Notes: generated from the letters alone by a model not told the origin. A stretch of 64,000 nucleotides of DNA from Geofilum rhodophaeum (GCF_002210225.1 NZ_MWUJ01000012.1:53271-117270), one strand, 5' to 3'. Shown: positions 33,338 to 44,673, counted from the first letter of the stretch. A program made the numbers and translations.

Positions 33338-34177
33338 TTATTTTAAGCGTTTAAAATCACGCAGCTGAAAAGCATCATCACTTAAATGCTTAATCATCCC
33401 ATAATCCCAATAGTACAATTTGGAGTCGGCAGCACCTACCAGCATCTTATACACCCTTGCACGAATGCGCGTTCCCTCGGGGCCCACTTTATGCAAAAAC
33501 ACAGCATCGGAATCCTGGCGCTTAATGGCCTCTGCAACCTCTTCACGCGACACAATTTTAAAGGCATAAGGATAAACAGCGGCAATGGCTTCAGGCGTTT
33601 GTACATCACTGGCCAAGTCCTCCTTGGTCAACAATAAAGTCTTGTCGGCCAGGGAACTTTTGCCCTGGTACTGCTTAAAGCCGTTTTCTCCAATTAATTT
33701 TGGATTCTGAAGCACATTTTGAACATGCCGCTGGATAAAAAGCACAAAAGCCTCCAGTTTGTAGTGGTAACTGGCTTCCTCTACCCTCAGGTAAGCAAGC
33801 GGCAAGGAGCACAAATCCGGCATATTACGCACACTGGCCCCCGGCTCGCCCATCAACAAACTGATAAAATTGTAACGGGCTTTGGTCCGGTCCTTGGCAA
33901 AAGTCACCGTACTGGTCATCAAAAAAGACAATTCAGGATCATCCTTAAGCTCCTCAAATTGTTTAAAAGAAATTACTTCAAAAGGGGTCAGGCTCCATGA
34001 GCGTTCCATAATTTCTCGAATAACCATATTGAACTCGCTCATAAGCACATCGTCCATAACCACCATAGTCTTACTCTTCAAAAAGCGCTCATAATCTTCC
34101 AGCTCAGGCAAGTGTTCCTGAGCCAGCCCCCAATGAAAGCAAGGGAGCAAAAACAATAAAACCAACAACTTCTTCAT
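33338..34177 (-). CDS. Exported protein of unknown function
   Basis: A 279-residue protein with a clear signal peptide (KKLLVLLFLLPCFHWGLAQ, cleavage after about residue 20). No lipobox, membrane anchor or catalytic motif is recognised in the mature part, which mixes helices (YERFLKSKTMVVMDDVLMSEF) and strands (YKMLVGAADSKLYYWDYGMI). It is likely periplasmic. A TATCTTTG element lies 49 bases upstream. Neighbours are ettA downstream on the same strand and a hybrid kinase on the other strand. I do not recognise a family. Confidence 0.7.
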   Translation of the reverse strand: MKKLLVLLFLLPCFHWGLAQEHLPELEDYERFLKSKTMVVMDDVLMSEFNMVIREIMERSWSLTPFEVISFKQFEELKDDPELSFLMTSTVTFAKDRTKARYNFISLLMGEPGASVRNMPDLCSLPLAYLRVEEASYHYKLEAFVLFIQRHVQNVLQNPKLIGENGFKQYQGKSSLADKTLLLTKEDLASDVQTPEAIAAVYPYAFKIVSREEVAEAIKRQDSDAVFLHKVGPEGTRIRARVYKMLVGAADSKLYYWDYGMIKHLSDDAFQLRDFKRLK

Positions 34178-34225
34178 TGCTATTATTTTTTAGTAAAAAA
34201 AATCCGCATGGGCCAAAACCCCAAA

Positions 34226-34233
34226 CAAAGATA
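34226..34233 (-). promoter_or_regulatory. -7 promoter element of the exported unknown gene
   Basis: TATCTTTG on the minus strand matches TAnnTTTG and lies 49 bases before the ATG at 34177. No good -33 partner was seen. Confidence 0.4.
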
Positions 34234-34352
34234 AACCACCCAAGTGTGATACCCTTACATTATGACCAATAAAATATCCTTAAAGTCTGAACCCGAAAAC
34301 AATAATTTTAACTAATTTGCAACAAAAACATAACCCTCTGACTTATTGAAAA

Positions 34353-36095
34353 ATGCTTACCAAACTATTGAACCGACTCATGGGCCTTTTTATTTCTGAG
34401 CAAAGTGAAAAAGCCGATATGGATACCAAAGTGAAATCACTCACCATCAACCTGGCCAGCATCACTTTTACGCTGATTGTTTTGTCCGAAGGCGTTTGGT
34501 CTCTGGTTGTTGAGCGGGTAGAATTGGCCATTCCATTTCTGTTCTTAAGCTTTTTGCTGGCGCTCAGCCATCTCTTCCTAAAAAAGTTCAACGAAGATTT
34601 ACATCAAAACTACCTGCTTTTTATTCTCTTGCTTACCTGCAGCTTTTTCGTTCTCTTTGGCGGAAATGTCGGGACCGGTGCCGCCTGGACCCTCTTGTTT
34701 CCTTTTTTCGCAACCGCACTGCAGGGACGCCGAAATGGCCTGCGTTGGTCGCTCCTTCTCTTCCTGGTTATGCTCCTGCATTTAAGTCTGCTCCAAAACA
34801 GCCAAGCTTTCTTCCAAATCTACAGCACCGCACAGGGCATTTATTTACTGGCAATATACGCAGTAGCCACACTAATTGCCTTTGCCTTCCAGTTTATTCG
34901 CTCTGAAGTTTTGCTCGAAAAAGAGGGTTTGTTGCTCGACTCCCAAAACAGAAACAAAGCCCAGGAAGACCTGCTTTCCCGGCTTTCACACCAAATACGC
35001 ACCCCCTTAAGCAATATCACAGGTGTTCTGGATATGTTGACCAATACCGACCTTGATCCGCAACAAAAAGAATACATCAGTACCATTCACGCTTCGGCCA
35101 ACAATTTGGTTGGGGTCGTAAATCACCTGGTGTTGACCTCCCATTCCGATGCCTCCGAGGACAAAGACATTACCACTTTCAATTTGTACAACACCCTCAA
35201 CAATGTCTTACGGCTCTTTCCCTACGAAAAATATAAAGTCCGCTTCAACCTATTGCTTGCGCCCGACATTCCCGGACAACTGACCGGCAACAGCGTTAAA
35301 ATCAAGCAAATCCTATTGAATTTAATCAACAGCATTGCCGCCCAAAACAAAGCAGAACAGAAACAGATTACACTGGAAGTGCGCAACCGCGACTTAATGC
35401 CGGGAAAAACAGAACTTACCTTTTCACTCACCTCTGATTTTGTTTTTCAAAACCCCGACGACCGGCACTCCGGAGAAGGCTTTTTCAACAATCAGGATTT
35501 GGCGCGGCTCAATGCCGGACGCATCATTCATTTTCTGGACCTGGGCCTCACCCAAAAGATGATTGAAGTTGACGGACACAACCTCAGCATCATCCCTCAC
35601 CCCGACCGCACTGTTTTCGAATTTGGCGCTGGCTTCATCACACAGGCAGGTAACTTTTCAGTCCCCTCCACAAAGCCCAACACATCAAGCAGCAGCGGAT
35701 TCAAGCGCAAAGTTGAATTAAAAGACGCCTCCATCCTGCTGGTCGAAGACAATTTCAGCAACCAGCAAATCATGAACCTGTACATCAAAAACGATGTTAA
35801 AAAGGTGGAAACGGCTTCCAACGGAAAGGAAGCACTTGAGAAATTTGGAATGGCCCGTTTCGACCTCATATTAATGGATGTGCAAATGCCCATTATGGAC
35901 GGGTTTAAGGCCACCCAGAAAATTCGGGAACTGGAAAGAAGCACCAATACCCACGTCCCCATAATTGCCGTAACCGCCAACGCCTTTCCCGAAGACAAGG
36001 AACGCTGTCTGACATCCGGTATGGACGACTACATAAGTAAACCCTTCCAACCCGAAGAACTGCTCGAAAAAATCAAACAACACCTTCATGGTTAA
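34353..36095 (+). CDS. Hybrid sensor kinase with degenerate ATPase domain and receiver
   Basis: A 580-residue protein: about six membrane helices (residues 30-182), a HisKA domain with H-box SHQIRTPLSNI (His213), a HATPase-like domain (about 300-425) and a C-terminal receiver (460-578) with Glu465-Asp466, phosphoacceptor Asp509 (LILMDVQMP) and Lys in YISKPF. The N-box is recognisable (QILLNLINSI), but no D-x-G-x-G G1 box is present; at the expected place the sequence is LTSDFVFQNPDD. The G2-like stretch LGLTQKMIEVDGHNL lacks the glycine-rich lid. It may thus be phosphorylated by another kinase rather than by itself. Its 3' end overlaps the convergent propeller gene by 23 bases. Confidence 0.88.
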   Translation: MLTKLLNRLMGLFISEQSEKADMDTKVKSLTINLASITFTLIVLSEGVWSLVVERVELAIPFLFLSFLLALSHLFLKKFNEDLHQNYLLFILLLTCSFFVLFGGNVGTGAAWTLLFPFFATALQGRRNGLRWSLLLFLVMLLHLSLLQNSQAFFQIYSTAQGIYLLAIYAVATLIAFAFQFIRSEVLLEKEGLLLDSQNRNKAQEDLLSRLSHQIRTPLSNITGVLDMLTNTDLDPQQKEYISTIHASANNLVGVVNHLVLTSHSDASEDKDITTFNLYNTLNNVLRLFPYEKYKVRFNLLLAPDIPGQLTGNSVKIKQILLNLINSIAAQNKAEQKQITLEVRNRDLMPGKTELTFSLTSDFVFQNPDDRHSGEGFFNNQDLARLNAGRIIHFLDLGLTQKMIEVDGHNLSIIPHPDRTVFEFGAGFITQAGNFSVPSTKPNTSSSSGFKRKVELKDASILLVEDNFSNQQIMNLYIKNDVKKVETASNGKEALEKFGMARFDLILMDVQMPIMDGFKATQKIRELERSTNTHVPIIAVTANAFPEDKERCLTSGMDDYISKPFQPEELLEKIKQHLHG

Positions 36096-39000
36096 GGGGC
36101 TTAAAACCCAGCACCAGTACATCATCTACCTGCTCTGCAGCACCACGCCACTCTTCAAACTTCTGGTGCAGAATGGCCTTTTGGTCCTCCGGAGCCAGCG
36201 TATGGATATTTAACAGCAAATGTCTAAAACGGCGATACTTAAACTTCTTGTGATCTGGTCCGCCAAACTGATCCACATAACCATCGCTGAACAAATAAAT
36301 AAAGTCCTCATCCTGCAATACCAGGCGGGTTGTTTTATAAATGGGGACACTGCCCCCGGGATGCCGGCCGATGGACAAACGATCGCCCTTAATCGTTTGT
36401 AATTCGTTGTTTCGCACCAAATACATTCCATTAACCGCCCCTGCAAAATCCAGGGTGCGGGCCGACTGGTCGAGCACACACAGACTGACATCCATACCAT
36501 CCTTGATTCCTTCCGCGTAGGCTGTTCCCGCATTCTCCCGAAGGGTGGCGTCCAACTCAAGACTCATCTGCTCCAAAATTTTTGCAGGATCATAGATGTT
36601 CTGAACCCCCACGATACTTTTGAGCAAATCCATACCAATAATTGACATAAAAGCACCAGGCACCCCATGCCCTGTACAATCTACCACCGCCACCACCAAT
36701 TTTCCGTCCTGCTTAAAAAGCCAATAAAAGTCGCCACTTACCATATCCCTGGGCCTGAAATACACAAAGCAAGACTTCAAATAATCGTGCAAGCGCTCTT
36801 CGGTAGGAAGCATGGCGGTTTGAATTCTGGTGGCGTAGTGAATGCTGTCTGTGAGATTTTGATGAACCCTTGAAAGCGCCCTGCGTTGTTCATCCACCCT
36901 ACGCTGATCTTCGGTCTGTTCAGCCAGAGACCGATTGGCCCTTCGATAATGGCGCAAGCGATAATTCACCAGCATTTGAATAAAGAAGATCAGCAGAAGA
37001 AAATAAAAGGCATAGGCATAATTGGTCATCCAAAGCGGCGGAGTCACCTCAAAAGTCCATTCCTGAATCTGAGTATTCCAGGTAAAATCATTATTGGCTG
37101 CCCTGATTCGCAGCGTATACTTTCCTGGCATCAGATTAGAGAAACTCACGCTGTTTTCCCGGCTTACCGGGCGCCAGTCCTTATCATAGCCTTCGAGCAT
37201 GATTTGATAGCTGTTCTTATGAGGTTGTGTAAATTCAAGCGCCGCATACGTAATATTAAACAGCATTCCCGGCCGGTATTTAACACGAACTCCTTCCAAA
37301 CCAAAATGGGCCAACTCATGACAATCACCACGATGGCATACCGAAACTCCGGTAACAGCAACAGGGGGCCGATGCATATTTATGTGCAAGGAATCGGGAT
37401 GCCCCCAAACCAGCCCACTTACGGCTCCGAAATATAAGGTCCCATCCAAGGCCTGGGCAGCACTGCCTACATTAAACAAATCGGAAGGCAATCCATCGGC
37501 GCCATCGTAGTTGTGCACGACCCCATCGGCGCCGTAAACCGATAAGCCTTTCCCCGAACTGAACCACAGCTGATGTTCGTTCAGAGGCAAAACTGCAGTC
37601 ACCATCTCATCAGCCAAATGCGCAATCTTTGTAACGACCAGACTGTCGTTGTCGGCATACGCCAGGGAAAAAAGCCCCGTTCGTGTACCGGCCCACACCC
37701 TTTCATTGCCATCAAAGGCCAAATCCAACACCTGAAGCCCCAAGGGCAGACCGTCCCCCGGGTTCAATATGGAACGTAATCGCCCTGTGTGGCAATCATA
37801 ATGAGCCATCCCTTGGTTGGTGCCTACCCAAAGATCTCCCTGCGCATCCTTACTGAGGGCAGAAATTTCATCTGCCGGAAGCTGTTGCCTTAAGGGGTCA
37901 CTGAAGAACGACTGGAGATGCCCGTTCCGATACCTATAAAGACCAAAATGGGTCCCAAGCCACAAATTCCCCATCCCATCCTTTTCAATAGCGGACACCA
38001 GGTTATTTCTCAACAAGTTTCTGTAACGCGCGCTATTGCCATAATCAAATTCAGAGAAGCGTCGCTCCCAGGGCTCCTTATAATAAATTCCCGTATTGCT
38101 GCCAACCCAAATGCGACCATTTTCCTCTTCAAACACAGCCCCAACCCGGTCGTTATGATTCCGGTAAGCCTGCTCATTAAGGAGGAATTGCTGAACCTGA
38201 CCCGAAACCGGATCCAGGCGGTAAAGCCCACTGGTAAGCGTCCCCAGCCATACTTGGCCACCTAAATCAGCATGTAGGGCCGTAATATTATAAGTCCTTA
38301 AATTGCAGGACGAGGACTCCTCCTCACCCACAAAAGAAAACCGGGTAGGACGAGTGTTTATTTTAAAGAGTCCCTTATACCGCGTTCCGACCCACAACAG
38401 GCCCGAAGCATCCTCAAACAAAGCACTTACCTCATAGGGTAACAAGGGGGAGCTTCCTGCTCCGTCATCAACCACCAATCTATGTTGGTTTCGGCCTGCC
38501 ACCAAGCGTTCCAAACCGCGGGAGCTGCCTATCCAAACATCTTCCTCCCTGCCCACACAAAGCGCATTAACTGCCACTTTACTGCCCAATGCCATATAAG
38601 CAGAAACGGGCTCTAAAGCAGCGCCCTCTTTATGAACAAACAAACCGGTGTGACTTCCGACGAGTAATTTTTGATCCTTCCATGGCGCTAGGGCTGCAAC
38701 GGCATCCTGAAAAAACAGGGAGTCTCCATCATCACCCTGTAAGCGGCGAAAAGATTTCCCTCCACAGGAAAAACGACTTAAACCATCTCTGGTCCCAACT
38801 AAAAGGGTGGTGTCGCTGTCCTGAAAAACAACCTTACCCACCACCATCTCATGTTTAAAAATATTGGCGTAATGCACATAAGATTCAAATGCGTCCTCCT
38901 CTTCAAGATAGCGACTCAGATGGTTCTCCAGCTTTACCCATAGCTCCCCGCGAGGCGACAAATACAGATCCAGAATCCGATTTCCCGGAATACCGCCGGA

Positions 39001-39381
39001 ATGCTCTGGAGTGTACTGGAAACTCCTGCTGGCACCTGTAGCCAAATTCAGCACGGTCAGTCCTTTATCCTTGGTGCCAATCCATAAATTACCATACCGG
39101 TCCTCAGCCAGAGCCGAAATCCTGTTTCCTGCCAATGAAGGCCCAAAAGCACTGCCCGACCGATAAATCTGAAACTCATACCCATCGTAACGGTTCAATC
39201 CATCTTCCGTCCCAATCCAAATAAACCCTCGGCTGTCCTGAAAAACAACGTTCACCGAATTGTTGGAAAGGCCTCCGGCTATGGAGAAATGCGCTATGGA
39301 AATCCCGCTTTGAAACTTTGCCCCCAAAGTATGCAAAGCAGAAAAACAGAGGAGAAGCAATACTAAAATCTTTTGTTTCAT
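36073..39381 (-). CDS. Two-component-type propeller protein with SpoIIE phosphatase output
   Basis: An 1102-residue membrane protein. It has a signal peptide (residues 1-20); about fourteen short propeller repeats (FQDSRGFIWIGTEDGLNRY, LWVGTNQGMAHY and similar) forming two seven-bladed propellers up to about 690; a Y_Y_Y domain (700-780, ending LRIRAANNDFTWN); one membrane helix (787-808); a coiled linker; and a PP2C/SpoIIE domain (about 870-1095) with metal Asp in SGDFYW, VVDCTGHGVPGAF, FSDGYVD and VDDVLVL. The sensor half is that of Bacteroidota hybrid two-component systems, but the output is a Ser/Thr phosphatase. Start at 39381 is chosen for its signal peptide and a -7 element just upstream; a longer frame to 39558 would lose both. 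Confidence 0.92.
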   Translation of the reverse strand: MKQKILVLLLLCFSALHTLGAKFQSGISIAHFSIAGGLSNNSVNVVFQDSRGFIWIGTEDGLNRYDGYEFQIYRSGSAFGPSLAGNRISALAEDRYGNLWIGTKDKGLTVLNLATGASRSFQYTPEHSGGIPGNRILDLYLSPRGELWVKLENHLSRYLEEEDAFESYVHYANIFKHEMVVGKVVFQDSDTTLLVGTRDGLSRFSCGGKSFRRLQGDDGDSLFFQDAVAALAPWKDQKLLVGSHTGLFVHKEGAALEPVSAYMALGSKVAVNALCVGREEDVWIGSSRGLERLVAGRNQHRLVVDDGAGSSPLLPYEVSALFEDASGLLWVGTRYKGLFKINTRPTRFSFVGEEESSSCNLRTYNITALHADLGGQVWLGTLTSGLYRLDPVSGQVQQFLLNEQAYRNHNDRVGAVFEEENGRIWVGSNTGIYYKEPWERRFSEFDYGNSARYRNLLRNNLVSAIEKDGMGNLWLGTHFGLYRYRNGHLQSFFSDPLRQQLPADEISALSKDAQGDLWVGTNQGMAHYDCHTGRLRSILNPGDGLPLGLQVLDLAFDGNERVWAGTRTGLFSLAYADNDSLVVTKIAHLADEMVTAVLPLNEHQLWFSSGKGLSVYGADGVVHNYDGADGLPSDLFNVGSAAQALDGTLYFGAVSGLVWGHPDSLHINMHRPPVAVTGVSVCHRGDCHELAHFGLEGVRVKYRPGMLFNITYAALEFTQPHKNSYQIMLEGYDKDWRPVSRENSVSFSNLMPGKYTLRIRAANNDFTWNTQIQEWTFEVTPPLWMTNYAYAFYFLLLIFFIQMLVNYRLRHYRRANRSLAEQTEDQRRVDEQRRALSRVHQNLTDSIHYATRIQTAMLPTEERLHDYLKSCFVYFRPRDMVSGDFYWLFKQDGKLVVAVVDCTGHGVPGAFMSIIGMDLLKSIVGVQNIYDPAKILEQMSLELDATLRENAGTAYAEGIKDGMDVSLCVLDQSARTLDFAGAVNGMYLVRNNELQTIKGDRLSIGRHPGGSVPIYKTTRLVLQDEDFIYLFSDGYVDQFGGPDHKKFKYRRFRHLLLNIHTLAPEDQKAILHQKFEEWRGAAEQVDDVLVLGFKPLNHEGVV

Positions 39382-39396
39382 TGCAACAAAATGAGC

Positions 39397-39404
39397 CAAA
39401 AATA
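39397..39404 (-). promoter_or_regulatory. -7 promoter element of the propeller-SpoIIE gene
   Basis: TATTTTTG on the minus strand ends 15 bases before the ATG at 39381 and matches TAnnTTTG. It supports the shorter start. Confidence 0.5.
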
Positions 39405-39540
39405 AACAATCCGTACTTATACGGCAGTCGGGGTAAAACGTTGGGAGCGCAGCAAACAAAGCGACCGGAACTGGATTTTTTTTGACGAAAAGCCTTCTCC
39501 GTTGTGTCAACCAACAAATCCTAAAGATAACAGAATCATC

Positions 39541-39577
39541 CAAAAAGAAAACCCTCACACTTTAAAAAGTATGAGGG
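39541..39577 (-). terminator. Terminator of citrate synthase gene
   Basis: On the minus strand, CCCTCATACTTT pairs with AAAGTGTGAGGG (one mismatch or wobble), followed by TTTTCTTTTT. It stands 22 bases beyond the gltA stop. Confidence 0.8.
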
Positions 39578-39599
39578 CGAACTGTTCATGTTAAAAACA

Positions 39600-40913
39600 T
39601 CAGCTTTTGAAACCCACCTTGTCCTGAAACCACTCTAAAGTATGGGAAGTAGGCCTTTCGAGCGGCATCCCATAAATCCGATCCCACACCAGCGAAGACA
39701 ACACCCCAAGCGCACGGGAAACACCAAATAAAACAGTGTAAATAGGATACTCCTTAATGCCGTAACTGGAAAGCAGACTGCCCGATATGGCATCCACATT
39801 AGGCCAGGGGTTTTTAACCTTGCCGGTGGCACGCAACACTTCCGGCACCACCTCATAGATATTACGGACCAATTCAATCAATGGAGCATCAGGAATATAC
39901 TTATTGGCAAAATCAAGCTGTTCACTAAAACGAGGATCTGTTTTCCGTAACACGGCATGACCATAGCCGGGTATAACCCGACCTTGCTTCAAGGTCTCTT
40001 CAGCGTAATCACGAATTTGCGTTTTACTGGGTCGATCGGTCCCTATCTCTTTGATAAGATGCTCCAACCAGCTCATTACTTCCTGATTGGCCATCCCGTG
40101 GAGCGGACCGGCCAATCCATTCATCCCGGCAGCAAAACTGTAATAAGGATTGGAGAGTGCGGTGCCTACCAGGTGTGTGGTATGAGCAGAAACATTGCCG
40201 CCTTCATGGTCAGCGTGCAATACCATATACAAACGCATCAACCGCTTTACTTCCTCACTCTCAAATCCCATCATATGTGCCATATTACCAGCCCAATCCA
40301 AAGATGGATCCATCTCTATTTGTTTTCCATCGTGAAAAACCCTGCGGTAAATATAGGCAGCAATAACCGGCAGACGGCTGATAAGATCCATAACGCCCTC
40401 ATACATCGGATCCCAATAATCCTTCTTATCCATACCATCCATATAGGCCTTTCTGAAATGAGATTGTGTGCTCATAGCCAGAATGGCGGTATTGAACTGA
40501 ATCATCGGGTGGGCCGATTTGGGCAAGGCGTCAATTACCCTAAAGGCGTGCTCAGGAATGTTTTGCGCTCTACGAGCCCAGTCCTGCGAAATATAATCAA
40601 CATCTTTCTGGGAGGGCAACTCTCCAATCAACATCAGATAAAACAGACCCTCGGGCAAGGGTTCTCCGTCCTTACTGATCTTAGGAAGATGACTCCGAAG
40701 TTCAGGGATGGAATATCCCCTAAAACGAATACCCTCGGCGGGATCCAACTTTGAAGTATCGGTCAATAAGGCCACAATTCCCTTCATACCTGAAATGACC
40801 TGTTCAAGGGTAACTTCCTGGATGACCTTGGTCCCATGTTCCTGCACCATCTTTTTCAAGCTTTCAGCACGTGGAAAGGCCACTTCTTTGAGCCTCTGTT
40901 TTATGTGATCCAT
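39600..40913 (-). CDS. gltA: Citrate synthase, mitochondrial-like type
   Basis: A 437-residue enzyme condensing acetyl-CoA with oxaloacetate, the entry to the TCA cycle. Catalytic His residues lie in LHADHEGGNVSAH and GLAGPLHGMANQE, and the catalytic Asp region is PWPNVDAISGSLL. GYGHAVLRKTDPR and TSHTLEWFQ also match. The N-terminal helical region and overall motifs resemble the eukaryotic dimeric enzyme rather than the NADH-regulated hexameric type of gamma-proteobacteria. Transcribed alone, with a terminator just downstream. Confidence 0.95.
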   Translation of the reverse strand: MDHIKQRLKEVAFPRAESLKKMVQEHGTKVIQEVTLEQVISGMKGIVALLTDTSKLDPAEGIRFRGYSIPELRSHLPKISKDGEPLPEGLFYLMLIGELPSQKDVDYISQDWARRAQNIPEHAFRVIDALPKSAHPMIQFNTAILAMSTQSHFRKAYMDGMDKKDYWDPMYEGVMDLISRLPVIAAYIYRRVFHDGKQIEMDPSLDWAGNMAHMMGFESEEVKRLMRLYMVLHADHEGGNVSAHTTHLVGTALSNPYYSFAAGMNGLAGPLHGMANQEVMSWLEHLIKEIGTDRPSKTQIRDYAEETLKQGRVIPGYGHAVLRKTDPRFSEQLDFANKYIPDAPLIELVRNIYEVVPEVLRATGKVKNPWPNVDAISGSLLSSYGIKEYPIYTVLFGVSRALGVLSSLVWDRIYGMPLERPTSHTLEWFQDKVGFKS

Positions 40914-41004
40914 AACAATAGCAGATTATATCGGTTAGATTAACAATTTATAACAATGTTCGCACATTTTAAACAGGAAACTACTCTTTTTGTTTTACTG
41001 ACAC

Positions 41005-41033
41005 AAAAAAAGGGATCCCCAAGGATCCCCTTT
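41005..41033 (-). terminator. Terminator of enolase gene
   Basis: On the minus strand, a GGATCC-centred stem (GGGATCC/GGATCCC, 7 bp, 4-base loop, extended by A/T pairs around a bulge) is followed by seven T, 48 bases beyond the eno stop. Confidence 0.85.
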
Positions 41034-41080
41034 CCACATTATCAAAGTTGGCATTGTAGCCTCTAAAGGCTTACAAACGC

Positions 41081-42397
<1,317 letters not shown>

Positions 42398-42422
42398 TTA
42401 TAAAAACATAAATAATAATTTC

Positions 42423-42456
42423 AAAAAAAAAGGATAAAGCCATAATGCCTTTATCC
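42423..42456 (-). terminator. Terminator closing the ribosomal protein supercluster
   Basis: On the minus strand, GGATAAAG pairs perfectly with CTTTATCC (nine-base loop), followed by a tract of eight or nine T, 51 bases beyond the rplQ stop. Confidence 0.85.
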
Positions 42457-42507
42457 CCTTTTTCAAGAACGTTATGTCTGATTCGACACTGTAAGGTCTG
42501 TACAGAT

Positions 42508-43053
42508 TTACTCCTCAGTCTTATCAGCTTCAGGGGCCTGCTCCTCCTTTTGAGGTTCAGCCTTAGGAGCCGCTTCCTTAGCCACAGGGGCTTTTTCGGC
42601 AGCAACTTCAGCAGAAGCCTTTTTTGATCCACGACGACTGCGTCGTGTTTTCTTCTCTGCACTTGCAGCAGAACCGGCGGCATTCAACATATTTTCGTTG
42701 AAATCAACCAATTCGATGTAGCACATTTCAGCAGCATCACCCAAACGATTACCCAATTTTAGAATACGGGTATAACCACCGGGGCGGTTCGCCACCTTTT
42801 GAGCTACTTCACGAAAGAGCTCAGAAACTGCATCTTTATTCTGCAAATAACTAAAAACAATACGACGTGAGTGTGTGGTATCTTCCTTTGACCGATTGAT
42901 CAGAGGTTCTACATACATTCTCAACGCCTTAGCTTTGGCCACGGTGGTCTTGATACGCTTGTGCACGATCAGAGAAGCAGCCATATTGGACAACATCGCC
43001 TTTCTGTGTGAGCTGGTACGGCCCAGGTGGTTGAATTTTTTTCTATGTCTCAT
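42508..43053 (-). CDS. rplQ: 50S ribosomal protein L17
   Basis: Residues 1-120 are L17 ([20 protein letters not shown] at the start), which lies near the exit tunnel. The last 60 or so residues form a low-complexity tail, first basic ([12 protein letters not shown]), then rich in Ala, Glu, Pro and Lys, which E. coli L17 lacks; such tails are known in Bacteroidota. Last gene of the alpha operon, six bases after rpoA. Confidence 0.97.
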   Translation of the reverse strand: MRHRKKFNHLGRTSSHRKAMLSNMAASLIVHKRIKTTVAKAKALRMYVEPLINRSKEDTTHSRRIVFSYLQNKDAVSELFREVAQKVANRPGGYTRILKLGNRLGDAAEMCYIELVDFNENMLNAAGSAASAEKKTRRSRRGSKKASAEVAAEKAPVAKEAAPKAEPQKEEQAPEADKTEE

Positions 43054-43059
43054 CGTTAC

Positions 43060-44052
43060 TTATTCCTTGTCTAATTTATACTTCTGAATGTCCATTCCGA
43101 AATTAAGATTCAGATTCACCAACAAGTCGTCCAATTCTGTAAGGGACTTCTTACCAAAGTTTCTGAATTTAAGCAGGTCATTCCGGTTGTACTGAACCAA
43201 TTCACCCAGCGACTCCACATCTGCAGCCTTTAGGCAGTTCAATGCACGTACCGACAAATCAAGGTCTACGAGTTTGGTTTTAAGAAGCTGGCGCATGTGC
43301 AATACTTCTTCATCAAACTCCTCATTTCCAAATTTCTCATCTGAATCCAGTGTAATCTTTTCGTCAGAAAACAACATGAAGTGATAAATGAGAATTTTTG
43401 AAGCTTCCTTAAGCGCATCCTTGGGATGAATAGACCCATCGGTAGAGATCTCAAATAAGAGCTTCTCGTAGTCGGTTTTCTGCTCTACCCGGAAGTTCTC
43501 TATTTCGTACTTAACATTCCGAATGGGGGTGAATATGGAATCTATAGCTATAGTTCCAAACTCCTGATCGGCGGTACGGTTTTCTTCTGCAGGAACATAG
43601 CCACGCCCCTTACCAATGGTAAGCGTAAGCTGTAAATTTACGTCGGGACTCATACGGGCGATTACCAACTCGGGGTTCAGTACCTTGAAATTACTCAAAG
43701 AACTGTTCATATCACCTGCAGTGAAAGCTTCTTTGCCGGTAATGGTAAGAGAAATACGTTCATTCTCACCTTCCTCAACAACTTTCTTGAAACGTACCTG
43801 CTTCAGATTCAGAATAATTTCAGTAACATCATCAACCACACCGGGGATGCTGGAAAACTCATGATCAACACCTTCAATCTTGACGGTGGTGATTGCAAAA
43901 CCCTCCAAAGATGACAGTAAGATTCTTCTTAAGGCATTTCCAACAGTAATACCATATCCTGGCTCAAGAGGACGAAATTCGAATCGACCGAACTTGTCAT
44001 CAGCATCAAGCATGATAACTTTATCAGGTTTTTGGAACGCTAATATTGCCAT
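43060..44052 (-). CDS. rpoA: DNA-directed RNA polymerase subunit alpha
   Basis: A 330-residue alpha subunit. The N-terminal assembly domain includes [22 protein letters not shown]. The C-terminal domain (about 255-320) has [19 protein letters not shown] and [16 protein letters not shown], the helix-hairpin-helix region that contacts UP elements and activators. It follows rpsD by nine bases and precedes rplQ, the standard alpha-operon order. Confidence 0.98.
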   Translation of the reverse strand: MAILAFQKPDKVIMLDADDKFGRFEFRPLEPGYGITVGNALRRILLSSLEGFAITTVKIEGVDHEFSSIPGVVDDVTEIILNLKQVRFKKVVEEGENERISLTITGKEAFTAGDMNSSLSNFKVLNPELVIARMSPDVNLQLTLTIGKGRGYVPAEENRTADQEFGTIAIDSIFTPIRNVKYEIENFRVEQKTDYEKLLFEISTDGSIHPKDALKEASKILIYHFMLFSDEKITLDSDEKFGNEEFDEEVLHMRQLLKTKLVDLDLSVRALNCLKAADVESLGELVQYNRNDLLKFRNFGKKSLTELDDLLVNLNLNFGMDIQKYKLDKE

Positions 44053-44061
44053 AAGAAAAAA

Positions 44062-44667
44062 TTATTTAGAGTACAATTCAACAATCAACTGTTCTTTGAT
44101 GTTCTCAGGAATTTCTGAGCGCTCAGGAGCATTCAGGAATTTACCCGTCATGCTTTGCTGATCCCACTCCAACCAAGAGTATTTGTGAACACTTGAATTA
44201 GCCATTGCACTGTTAATGGATTCCAGGGATTTAGATTTTTCTCTTACGCCAACCAATTGTCCGGCTTTAAGCGAATAAGAAGGAATGTTCACCACAGAAC
44301 CGTCAACGGTGATATGACGGTGCGACACCAACTGACGAGCAGCAGCTCTGGTAGGCGCCAAGCCCATGCGATAAACCACGTTATCGAGACGGGACTCCAA
44401 CAGAATCAACAAAACTTCACCGGTAATACCGGGCTGACTGTTGGCTTTTTCAAACATGTTACGGAATTGCTTTTCCAAAACGCCATAAGTATACTTTACT
44501 TTCTGCTTTTCTTTAAGCTGAACACCGTATTCGCTGGTCTTACGACGACGATTGTTACCGTGCTGACCAGGGGGATAGTTCTTCTTCTCGAAGTACTTGT
44601 CGGGACCATATATGGCCTCACCGAATTTACGTGAAATTTTAGTCTTTGGACCTATGTATCTAGCCAT
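44062..44667 (-). CDS. rpsD: 30S ribosomal protein S4
   Basis: A 201-residue primary 16S rRNA-binding protein and 30S assembly starter. The N-terminal region reads [16 protein letters not shown] and has no cysteine cluster, so this is the zinc-free form. An S4 RNA-binding domain ([13 protein letters not shown] ... [12 protein letters not shown]) follows. In E. coli S4 represses the alpha operon. A 141-base spacer with inverted repeats separates it from rpsK. Confidence 0.97.
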   Translation of the reverse strand: MARYIGPKTKISRKFGEAIYGPDKYFEKKNYPPGQHGNNRRRKTSEYGVQLKEKQKVKYTYGVLEKQFRNMFEKANSQPGITGEVLLILLESRLDNVVYRMGLAPTRAAARQLVSHRHITVDGSVVNIPSYSLKAGQLVGVREKSKSLESINSAMANSSVHKYSWLEWDQQSMTGKFLNAPERSEIPENIKEQLIVELYSK

Positions 44668-44673
44668 TCTACT

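Noticed and set aside
39382..39558. N-terminal extension of the propeller-SpoIIE protein
   Set aside because: The extension precedes a good signal peptide and would contain the likely -7 element; start at 39381 is better supported.
39957..40754. 265-codon plus-strand frame opposite citrate synthase
   Set aside because: Antisense shadow; composition and lack of motifs argue against coding.
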